Shown here piece by piece: positions 16,473-23,308 of a DNA stretch of 64,000 bases. The DNA comes from Tistrella mobilis. Its GTDB lineage: Bacteria; Pseudomonadota; Alphaproteobacteria; Tistrellales; Tistrellaceae. Below the pieces are notes generated by a model, which searched no databases, was not told the DNA's origin, and worked only from the letters and a program-made list of their open reading frames with translations. Numbering within the stretch: the stretch's first letter is position 1; every line of letters begins with the position of its first letter. Where the stretch lies: the NCBI RefSeq assembly GCF_039634785.1, contig NZ_JBBIAB010000014.1, forward strand, positions 1 through 64,000. Reading direction: 5' to 3'. The position numbers and the translations under genes are program-made.

Positions 16473-17444
16473 TCAGCCGGTGGTGGCAGTGGCGGCGGCG
16501 GTGGCGGCGATATAGTCGGCGATCATCAGGTCGAGATGGGCGCCGCCGCCATTCTTGTAGACCGTGATTTCATCGGCCGAGCGCCGCGCCGGCGCGGTCG
16601 CCGGCACCAGGTCGTAGAGATCCCCCAGGACATCCGCCTCGGTGATCACGCCGGCTCTGATCGGCATCGTCAGCTCGCCGATATGGTGCAGCGTGGTGGC
16701 GCGCGAATCCACGAACAGCCGGCTGCCGCCGATCAGGGCATCGTCGGCCTCGCGCATATCGGCCTTGAAGGCGCCGATCAGGTCGACATGGGTGCCGGGG
16801 CGGACCCGGGCGCCATGGATGACCGGGCTGCGCGCCATGGTGGCGCTGGAGATGATGTCGGCCTCGGCCAGCGCCGCGTCCAGATCGGGGGCCGCCTCCA
16901 GCCGGGCGGTGATGCCCGCGGCCTCGGCGGGGCCGCGGGCGGCGTCGACCAGCGCCCTGGCCTGTTCCGGCCGCCGCGCCCAGACCGAGATCCGCTCCAG
17001 ATCGGGGAAGATCGCGCCATAGGCCCGGATCAGGCTGGTGGCGACCACGCCGGCGCCCACAATCACCAGATGCCGGCTGTCGGGCCGGGCGAGCAGGCGT
17101 GCGCCCAGCACCGAATCCGCCGCGGTCTTGAATTCGGTGACCAGGCGGCTGTCGATCACCGCGCGCAGGCTGCCGGTCTCTGCGTCATAGACCATCATCG
17201 CGCCCTGCACCGTGGGCAGGCCGCGCGCGGCATTGCCGTCCATCACCGTCACCGCCTTCACGCCATAGCCGAGACCGGGAATGAAGGCCGCACGGTTGAG
17301 CAGGGTGGCGGTGCGGGGGCCGAGGAAAATATCCGCAATCTCGGCCCGGGGCCGCAGATGGCCGCGCCGCAGCGCCTCGACGGCTCCCGCCCAGTCAAGG
17401 GCGCCTGCACAGGCCTCGTAGGTCAGCAGATCCGGCGTCACCAT
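16473..17444 (-). CDS. Ornithine cyclodeaminase/mu-crystallin family protein
   Basis: A 323-aa NAD(P)-binding enzyme of the OCD/mu-crystallin family. Visible are GYGVKAVTVMDGN and a substrate-binding Lys in RLVTEFKTAADS (about 106), the Rossmann loop VIVGAGVVA (128-136), and ISSATMARSPVIHGARVRPGTHVDLIGAFKADMREAD. Relatives cyclise ornithine to proline, reduce cyclic imines, or act on other amino acids, and the exact substrate cannot be read here. GGGGGAGA precedes the start. It is divergent from a MarR gene, a possible regulator. Confidence 0.87.
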   Translation of the reverse strand: MVTPDLLTYEACAGALDWAGAVEALRRGHLRPRAEIADIFLGPRTATLLNRAAFIPGLGYGVKAVTVMDGNAARGLPTVQGAMMVYDAETGSLRAVIDSRLVTEFKTAADSVLGARLLARPDSRHLVIVGAGVVATSLIRAYGAIFPDLERISVWARRPEQARALVDAARGPAEAAGITARLEAAPDLDAALAEADIISSATMARSPVIHGARVRPGTHVDLIGAFKADMREADDALIGGSRLFVDSRATTLHHIGELTMPIRAGVITEADVLGDLYDLVPATAPARRSADEITVYKNGGGAHLDLMIADYIAATAAATATTG

Positions 17445-17582
17445 GTCTCCCCCGCATGTCTTCGGATGATCAGAGGCGGGGATGATACGGGTTTCGGCCG
17501 CGGCCGGACAGGTCGGCGATCCGGCGCTCGTGGCTGTGGGCAGGGCGGGCGGTCGTGCTAGCATAAGGCTCGGCGTCTTGCC

Positions 17583-17592
17583 TTGATATCAA
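17583..17592. promoter_or_regulatory. TTGATATCAA palindrome before the MarR gene
   Basis: A perfect 10-bp palindrome 11 bp before the MarR start and inside its leader. The identical core lies in the promoter of the VOC/DUF1428 operon (10839-10848). This suggests one regulator, possibly this MarR protein, acts at both. Confidence 0.5.
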
Positions 17593-17603
17593 CCCGATTG
17601 GCC

Positions 17604-18053
17604 ATGTCAGATCCTGCAATCGTTCCCTTCGAAACCACGCTTCTGGTCCGTGACGCCTGCCTTTGTCTGCATGTGCAGCGGGCGGCGCGGGCGCTGGCCC
17701 GGCGCTTCGACGATGCGCTCCGGCCGGTCGGGCTCACCCATGGCCAGTTTTCGCTGATGATGTCGCTGAACCGGCCGGTGCCGCCGCGCAAGGGGGATGT
17801 GGCCAGCCTGCTGGCGATGGATCACAGCACACTCACCGCCAATCTGAAGCCATTGGAGCGTCGGGGCCTCATCGAAAGCCAGATCGACCCCGAGGACCGG
17901 CGCGGCCGGCTGCTGCGGCTGACGCCCGAGGGCATGGCCGTCCTGGCGCGGGCCGTCCCGATCTGGGAGCGCGCCCATGCCGCCACCGAGGCGCTGCTGG
18001 CCGGGGGCGAGGCCGGGCGGTTGCGCAACGATCTGATGGCTCTTTCGACATAA
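17604..18053 (+). CDS. MarR family transcriptional regulator
   Basis: A 149-aa winged-helix protein. The DNA-binding core spans about 45-110: LTHGQFSLMMSLNRPVPPRKGDVASLLAMDHSTLTANLKPLERRGLIESQIDPEDRRGRLLRLTPEG. A short Cys-containing N-terminal helix (DACLCLHVQRAARAL) could sense oxidants, as in some MarR relatives; that is inference. Start ATG 17604 gives MSDPAIVPF; an in-frame TTG at 17583 is less likely. It stands between ornithine cyclodeaminase (divergent) and the secreted heme-motif protein (downstream, same strand). Confidence 0.85.
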   Translation: MSDPAIVPFETTLLVRDACLCLHVQRAARALARRFDDALRPVGLTHGQFSLMMSLNRPVPPRKGDVASLLAMDHSTLTANLKPLERRGLIESQIDPEDRRGRLLRLTPEGMAVLARAVPIWERAHAATEALLAGGEAGRLRNDLMALST

Positions 18054-18163
18054 TCACCAGAGGATCATCAACCATAAGTATTTTATCCCTCGCATAATGG
18101 GCCGTTCGACCTTATCATCAGGTGACCAACCAACCATAAAAACACCTGAAGATGGGGCGAGTC

Positions 18164-19582
18164 ATGAAAGCTGGTATCCAGCCGGGCCGTGCGCTCTGCA
18201 TGGCCCTTGCGTTCTGCGGCCTGGCAGCCGCATCCCTCCCTGCGGCAGCGGCCGACGGCGTGGTGATCCCGCAGCCGATGCCGGGCGGTTTCAACTTCCC
18301 CACCCCGGGTTACGTGATCGGGCAGTGGGTCGATGCAAATGACCAGACGGCCATCACCGGCCATGGCTGGGAGATCTGGCAGGCGATGACCCAGCCCACC
18401 GGCCAGAACAACCTGCCGGTCTGGGATAGCTGGGTGTCGGAGGCACAGATTTTCGGCCAGACCGGCCCGACCGGCACCAAGGCCGCGGCGGAAGCCGATG
18501 CCCTCGGCGCCGTGCGGGGCCAGCTGGAGCGCGGCGTCGCCCTGCCGCAGCTCAGGCCGCTCAGGATTCCGCGCCAGTTCTCTCACACCCCGCATGGCCG
18601 TAACGCGCTGGCGGCGACCGCATCGCAGGGATCGGTGATCGTCGAGACCGAGCGCTTCAACGACGCCACGGCCATCTTCGTCTCCACCCCGCAGGTCACC
18701 CCTTACGGGACCTTCAAGGTGAACAACGGCAGCAGCCTTCAGGCCTATGCCGCCGCCTTCCCGGCCAATACCTCGACCGGGGCCCGGGCCGTGCACGACT
18801 TCCCCGAAACCGGAATGGAGACCAAGCCGGTCTTCGGTTATGTGAAGGCCACGACGCCCACCGCCGTGCCCTATTGGCAGGGCACCGGCGCGGTCAACAC
18901 CGACAACAACCCTGCCCAGGGCTATTACGTCCAGAACTGGAACGACTGCGTGATCGTCGACCCCTCGAACACGGCGACGTCAGGCATGACCAGGCTTTCG
19001 GCGGCGCCGACCCCGGGCAGCTTCTTCCAGGATCCGCAGCTCAGCTGCAGCAGCTATTACACGGCGCCGATCGGCATGTTCTATGCCTTCGCGATGACGG
19101 CGGCCCAGGCGCAGGGCTTCGCCAATGCCAATGTCGCCGCCGGCGACATGGCGCTGCTGGTCGCCATGCATGTCAGCACCAAAGAGCAGGATCCCTGGAC
19201 CTGGCAGACCTTCTACTGGCAGGGCACGTCTGAATTCGAGACCTCGGAAGGCCCCGGTTCCATGACCGGCCAGCCCGCCGCGCTGGCGGCGCCGTGGAAC
19301 GCCTATGCCATGTGCACGGCCTATTCCCAGCAGGTCAACGGCCAGATGCTGGTCTGCTACAACCCGTATCTGGAGACCAATCCCGGCATCCCGTCGGGCA
19401 TCACCTCGAACTGCATGACCTGCCATGGCATGGCCGCAGTCTATCCGGCCGGATCCCAGAGCCAGACGCCGAGCTACCCCGCCAATTACGACCAGCCGGT
19501 GGCCTTCGACGACCCGGCGCTGTTCGGCAATGCCATGAAGACCGACTTCTCGTGGAGCATGGCGGATCAGGTGTTTGATTGA
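18164..19582 (+). CDS. Secreted protein with one c-type heme motif near the C-terminus
   Basis: A 472-aa protein of unknown family. Residues 1-34 form a clear signal peptide (MKAGIQPGRALCMALAFCGLA..., cleavage after an AAA-type site before DGVV), so it is exported. The body is rich in aromatic and polar residues, without membrane segments. A single CxxCH (Cys417, Cys420, His421, NCMTCHG) near the end is the covalent heme c signature, so this is probably a periplasmic monoheme cytochrome-like protein. At least four further cysteines lie in the C-terminal half. In-frame ATG 18152 is an alternative start. It stands alone behind a MarR gene; no electron-transfer partners are adjacent. Confidence 0.6.
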   Translation: MKAGIQPGRALCMALAFCGLAAASLPAAAADGVVIPQPMPGGFNFPTPGYVIGQWVDANDQTAITGHGWEIWQAMTQPTGQNNLPVWDSWVSEAQIFGQTGPTGTKAAAEADALGAVRGQLERGVALPQLRPLRIPRQFSHTPHGRNALAATASQGSVIVETERFNDATAIFVSTPQVTPYGTFKVNNGSSLQAYAAAFPANTSTGARAVHDFPETGMETKPVFGYVKATTPTAVPYWQGTGAVNTDNNPAQGYYVQNWNDCVIVDPSNTATSGMTRLSAAPTPGSFFQDPQLSCSSYYTAPIGMFYAFAMTAAQAQGFANANVAAGDMALLVAMHVSTKEQDPWTWQTFYWQGTSEFETSEGPGSMTGQPAALAAPWNAYAMCTAYSQQVNGQMLVCYNPYLETNPGIPSGITSNCMTCHGMAAVYPAGSQSQTPSYPANYDQPVAFDDPALFGNAMKTDFSWSMADQVFD

Positions 19583-19603
19583 GGGAGGGGAGGGGAGAGG
19601 AGA

Positions 19604-19793
19604 GGAGTCTTTTAGCCCCTCGGCCCAAGCGGGCGTTCCACGCCCTTGGCCGCCGCCTCAATGGCGGGAGTCTGTTAGTCCCTCGCCGGGCGGCCACTAC
19701 CGTGGCCTTGGCCCCCGCCTCAATGGCGGGAGTCTGTATGGCCCTCGGCCCAAGCGTGCGTTCCCGCGCCCTTGGCCGCCGCCTCAATGGCGG
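19604..19793 (+). repeat. Three tandem ~63-bp repeats
   Basis: Units start with GGAGTCT at 19604, 19667 and 19729 and end with CGCCTCAATGGCGG. Units 1 and 3 are nearly identical (CCCTCGGCCCAAGCG core). Unit 2 has a different middle with its own GGCCAC/GTGGCC stem. Each unit can fold into hairpins. They lie between the heme-motif gene and the terminator hairpin at 19797-19824, in non-coding DNA. Confidence 0.8.
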
Positions 19794-19796
19794 CTT

Positions 19797-19824
19797 GCGC
19801 CGGCCACCTTCGGGTGGCCGGCGC
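19797..19824. terminator. Strong 12-bp-stem hairpin with TTCG loop
   Basis: GCGCCGGCCACC, TTCG, then the exact complement. The UUCG tetraloop is especially stable. It lies between convergent genes (the heme-motif gene on plus and the ArsC-like gene on minus) and probably terminates one or both, although no long T tract follows. Confidence 0.65.
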
Positions 19825-19865
19825 TTGGCTTTGGGGGCAGGGGGCGTCCTCGGATCTGCCGGGTT

Positions 19866-20243
19866 TCAGATGCCGAGGGCGACTTTGGCGGGGGTGTCGA
19901 AGCCCAGGGCGACGACGCGGCCGTCCTCGTCGGTGAAGACCGGGCGCTTGATCAGGGTGGGTTCGCGGGCGAGCAGGGCGGCCAGGGCTGCGCGGTCGCC
20001 GGTGCCCGCGATCGCCGCCTCGACCACGGCCCGGTCGGCCTCTCCCAGATTGCGCCAGGTGGTGGAGCGGCGGTTGACCAGCCGGTCGGCGCCGATCTGG
20101 TCCAGCCAGGCGCCGGCCTCTTCGGCCTTGAGCGCGTCGTCGCGCAGGTCGCGGACCCGGTGGGCGCGGCCTGCGGCTTCCAGAGCCTTGGCCGCCTTGC
20201 GGCAGGTGTCGCAGGTCTTGATGCCGTTGAGCGTGGGGAGCAT
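19866..20243 (-). CDS. ArsC/Spx-family thioredoxin-like protein
   Basis: A 125-aa protein of the ArsC/Spx/YffB fold. It starts LNGIKTCDTCRKAAKAL with Cys11 and Cys14 (CxxC), has a substrate-site Arg in PTLIKRPVF (about 97), and ends VALGFDTPAKVALGI. Arsenate reductases of this type use Cys11; YffB/Spx relatives have other or unknown roles, and no ars genes are nearby, so arsenate reduction is not claimed. The start codon overlaps the stop of the carboxypeptidase gene (ATGA), so translation is coupled. Confidence 0.83.
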   Translation of the reverse strand: MLPTLNGIKTCDTCRKAAKALEAAGRAHRVRDLRDDALKAEEAGAWLDQIGADRLVNRRSTTWRNLGEADRAVVEAAIAGTGDRAALAALLAREPTLIKRPVFTDEDGRVVALGFDTPAKVALGI

Positions 20244-21427
20244 CAGCGGGCGTGTCCCGTCTTGAGGGTGGGGGCCATCTCGGCCAGGACGTCGAGGCAG
20301 GCGCGGGCCAGCCGCCGGCAGCCCGCGGGCGACCAGCCTTCGTCCGCATCCGGCGCCTCGACGCAATCCTTGAACGGCTGTTCCAGCGTCATCGCCAGGG
20401 CGCCGAATGTGTTGGCGACCCAGTTGGTGCACATCGACAGATCGCCGGTCTGCGGCCGGGCCGCCGGATAGCCGATCCGGGTCTGGAAATCGGGCGAAAC
20501 CTCGTCCAGCCGGCCGCGATAGCGGGCCAGCAGGTCCAGCTGCCCCGGGCGCAGATCGGGGATGCCCTCGAAGCCGGCGATGAAATTATGCGGCAGCGCC
20601 TCGTCGCCATGGACGTCCAGGCAGAAGGCGACGCCGGTCTGCAGCATGGCCGCGCGCACCACCGCCACCTCGGGGCTGCGGGCCAGGCTGGGGGCCGCCC
20701 ATTCCCGGTTCAGATTGGCGCCGGCGGCATTGGCCCGCAGATGGCCGCGGAAGCTGCCATCGGGGTTCATGTTCGGCACCACCACCAGATCTGCGGCGGC
20801 ACGCAAGCCCGCGGCCACCGGGTCGGCGGCATCGGTCAGCCGGTCGAGCGCACCCTCCATCCACCAGCTGGCCATGGTCTCTCCCGGATGCTGGCGGCCG
20901 ATGATCCAGCAGACCGGCCGGCTGCCGTCGAAGGTGCCCATCGCCAGCGCATCGAGCGGGCGGCCGTCGACGGTGCTGCCCAGACGGATCCGCCGCACCC
21001 CCGGCCGGCTGCCGGCCCGCGCCACCAGATCGGCATTGGCCGACAGGTCATAGGGCGCGAAATAGGCCAGTTCCACCTGATCGGCATCAAGGTCCAGATC
21101 CAGGCTCAGCACCCCGCCGTCGTAGCGGCCCGGCACCCGGGTCCAGCGGCTGCGATCGGTGGAGACGACCGGACGATAGCCGTCGAAGCCCTTGGGATAG
21201 GTGCAGCTGCCGGCATTCAGCAGCCGCACCGTCACCGGCCGGCCGGCGATGCCCGACAGCCTGACGTCGAACCACTGGCGGAAGCTGCAGCCGGCATCGG
21301 TGCGGATGGCGAGGTCGACCACCGTCCGGCCGCCGGCCGTGCCGATGGCGACCAGATCGCCATTGCCGCCGTCGAAGCGGCTGTCGACGGCGATGCCGGA
21401 TGGGGCGGGGAAGCCGGTGGCGGTCAT
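20243..21427 (-). CDS. M14-family zinc carboxypeptidase (cytosolic AGBL-like)
   Basis: A 394-aa protein. Residues 1-140 form a beta-rich N-terminal domain typical of cytosolic carboxypeptidase-like M14 enzymes. The catalytic domain follows with His180-x-x-Glu183 (RQHPGETM), an NPDGSFRGHLRANAAGANLNRE block, third zinc ligand His273 (DVHGDEALPH) and catalytic Glu349 (TLEQPF). All key residues are present, so it should remove C-terminal residues from peptides or proteins. There is no signal peptide, so it is cytoplasmic. It is the first gene of a two-gene unit with the ArsC-like gene. Confidence 0.88.
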   Translation of the reverse strand: MTATGFPAPSGIAVDSRFDGGNGDLVAIGTAGGRTVVDLAIRTDAGCSFRQWFDVRLSGIAGRPVTVRLLNAGSCTYPKGFDGYRPVVSTDRSRWTRVPGRYDGGVLSLDLDLDADQVELAYFAPYDLSANADLVARAGSRPGVRRIRLGSTVDGRPLDALAMGTFDGSRPVCWIIGRQHPGETMASWWMEGALDRLTDAADPVAAGLRAAADLVVVPNMNPDGSFRGHLRANAAGANLNREWAAPSLARSPEVAVVRAAMLQTGVAFCLDVHGDEALPHNFIAGFEGIPDLRPGQLDLLARYRGRLDEVSPDFQTRIGYPAARPQTGDLSMCTNWVANTFGALAMTLEQPFKDCVEAPDADEGWSPAGCRRLARACLDVLAEMAPTLKTGHAR

Positions 21428-21555
21428 GGGGCTGGCGCTCCTGTGAAGGTGCCTTATGGCGGGACGCAGGTCTTGTCCGGCGCGGGATCGGGGCGACATA
21501 TGATGTGTCGTCGGGTCTCTGCCCAGGCCGGACGCGCATTGTGAAAGGAGTGGCC

Positions 21556-22740
21556 GTGACCGACAAGACCGACACCGCGCGCCCGCTCGCGTCCGCGACC
21601 GTTGCCGCCCGGGCCACCGGGCGGGTCGATCCCGCGACCGGTGCGGTCGTGCCGCCGATCCACCCCGCCACGACCTATGAACGGGCGGCGGATCTGTCCT
21701 ATCCGCGGGGGCGGGTCTACACCCGTGCCGACAACCCCAATTACGACGCGCCCGAAGCGGTGCTGACCGAGCTGGAAGGCGGGGCGGAAAGCCTGGTCTT
21801 CGCCTCGGGCATGGCGGCCGCCGTGACCCTGTTCCAGGCCCTGCCCCAGGGTGCGCGGGTGGTGGCGCCCGAGATCATGTATTGGGGCCTGCGCAAATGG
21901 CTGATCGAGGTGGGCCGCCCCGCGGGGCTGGGCGTCGCCTTCGTCGACATGACCGATCAGCAGGCGCTGGCGGCGGCGCTGGATGAAGGGGCGGATCTGG
22001 TCTGGGTGGAAAGCCCGGCCAACCCGCTCTGGGGCATTACCGACATCGCGGCGGCAGCCCGGCTCGCCCATCGCGCCGGGGCCGTGCTGGCGGTGGATTC
22101 GACCGCCGCCACCCCGATCCTGACCCGGCCGATCGATCACGGCGCCGATATCGTGATGCATTCGGCGACCAAGTATCTGAACGGCCATTCCGACGTGCTT
22201 GCCGGCACGCTGACGGTGGCACCGGGGCTGGTCGGCGATCCGCTCTGGGCCCGGGTGCGGCAGCTCCGGTCGATGTCGGGCAATATTCCGGGGCCGTTCG
22301 AGGCCTGGCTGCTGCTGCGGGGCATGCGCACCCTGGCGCTGCGGGTGGAGCGCGCCTCGGCCAATGCGCTCGCCATCGCGCAGCATTTCGCGCGCGACCC
22401 GCGGCTCGATGCCGTGCTCTATCCGGGCCTGCCCGATTTCCCCGGCCACGAGATCGCCCAACGCCAGATGACCGGCGGCTTCGGCGGCATGCTGTCGATC
22501 CGGGTGGCGGGCGGCCGCGACCGCGCGATCGAGGTTGCGGCGCGGCTGCGCCTCTTCGCCCGTGCAACCTCGCTCGGCGGGGTTGAAAGCCTGGTCGAAC
22601 ACCGGGCGAGCGTGGAGGGCAGGGACAGCCCGGTGCCCGACGATCTGCTCAGGATTTCGGTCGGGATCGAGGCGGCGGCGGATCTGATCGCCGACCTGGA
22701 TCAGGCGTTGGGCAAAGCTCCCGCAGGTGATGCGCAGTGA
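21556..22740 (+). CDS. Cys/Met metabolism PLP-dependent enzyme (cystathionine beta-lyase-like)
   Basis: A 394-aa fold-type I PLP enzyme. It has IHPATTYER near the N-terminus, a SGMAAAVTLF phosphate loop (85-94), Asp181 (VDSTAATP) and the Schiff-base Lys206 in MHSATKYLNGHSDVLAG. This is the trans-sulfuration family: cystathionine beta-lyase, gamma-synthase or methionine gamma-lyase. The ending TSLGGVESLVEHRASVEG fits a beta-lyase-like member, but residues alone do not settle the reaction. The GTG start at 21556 is set by AAAGGAG five bases upstream. It is divergent from the carboxypeptidase gene. Confidence 0.87.
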   Translation: MTDKTDTARPLASATVAARATGRVDPATGAVVPPIHPATTYERAADLSYPRGRVYTRADNPNYDAPEAVLTELEGGAESLVFASGMAAAVTLFQALPQGARVVAPEIMYWGLRKWLIEVGRPAGLGVAFVDMTDQQALAAALDEGADLVWVESPANPLWGITDIAAAARLAHRAGAVLAVDSTAATPILTRPIDHGADIVMHSATKYLNGHSDVLAGTLTVAPGLVGDPLWARVRQLRSMSGNIPGPFEAWLLLRGMRTLALRVERASANALAIAQHFARDPRLDAVLYPGLPDFPGHEIAQRQMTGGFGGMLSIRVAGGRDRAIEVAARLRLFARATSLGGVESLVEHRASVEGRDSPVPDDLLRISVGIEAAADLIADLDQALGKAPAGDAQ

Positions 22741-22755
22741 TCGTCCCGCTTGTCG

Positions 22756-22784
22756 TTGACAAGCCGATGACGCACGGTTATCTA
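22756..22784 (+). promoter_or_regulatory. Promoter of tRNA-Ser
   Basis: A consensus -35 TTGACA (22756-22761), 17-bp spacer, and -10 TATCTA (22779-22784), ending 17 bp before the tRNA. Confidence 0.75.
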
Positions 22785-22801
22785 GACGCACGACCTGCCG
22801 T

Positions 22802-22894
22802 GGAGGGGTGGCCGAGTGGCTGAAGGCGGCGGTTTGCTAAACCGTTATAGGGTCTAAAGCCCTATCGAGGGTTCGAATCCCTTCTCCTCCGCCA
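22802..22894 (+). tRNA. tRNA-Ser (GCU)
   Basis: A class II tRNA with a long variable arm (about TAGGGTCTAAAGCCCTA), anticodon loop TTGCTAA (GCU, reading AGC/AGU), a 7-bp acceptor stem GGAGGGG/CTCCTCC, and encoded GCCA at the end; 93 nt. It has its own promoter just upstream. Confidence 0.95.
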
Positions 22895-23308
22895 GTTCCG
22901 AAGGCCCCGGCCGAGCCATGCTCGACCGGGGCCTTCGCGCATCCGGCATCTCCACGCAGGGCAGGCCCGGGTATTTCGCACTTGCGGCAGGTACCCGCGG
23001 GTGTTACTCAGGCAATCCGATCGGTGGCGGTCCCGCCCGCCACCCACAAAACCCTAAACGGGCATGTTCGGGCTTTACTGCTCCGCGACCTGCCACCCGC
23101 CGGGCGCCCCGGCCGCGTGACGAACCGCAAACGGTCTCCCTCAGGGACACCGGGTTCGCCGTCCTGGCGCCGATCTGCGGCGGACGCCCATGACTGGCCC
23201 AGGCACGCGGGGCACGTCCCTTACTCATCCGGCTGCCGGTATGTCCGCAGCCGGCGTGGCTTTTTGCCCGCCGGTCGCGGCGGCGCCACCCGTTCGAAAG
23301 ACCGACCC
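22895..23308 (+). other. Long leader before the DEAD-box helicase
   Basis: A 414-bp gap without a convincing gene. At 23229-23254 there is an 8-bp stem (CCGGCTGC/GCAGCCGG), followed by GTGGCTTTTT. This could end the tRNA-Ser transcript or act as an attenuator in the helicase leader. Cold-inducible helicase genes often have long structured leaders; nothing else is recognisable. Confidence 0.45.

Noticed and set aside
19604-19793. Array of repeats resembling CRISPR
   Set aside because: Only three units, which abut directly with no unique spacers of regular length, and no cas genes are near.
19866-20243. Arsenic resistance locus
   Set aside because: Only an ArsC/Spx-fold protein is present; no arsR, arsB/acr3 or arsH is nearby, so the name is not justified.
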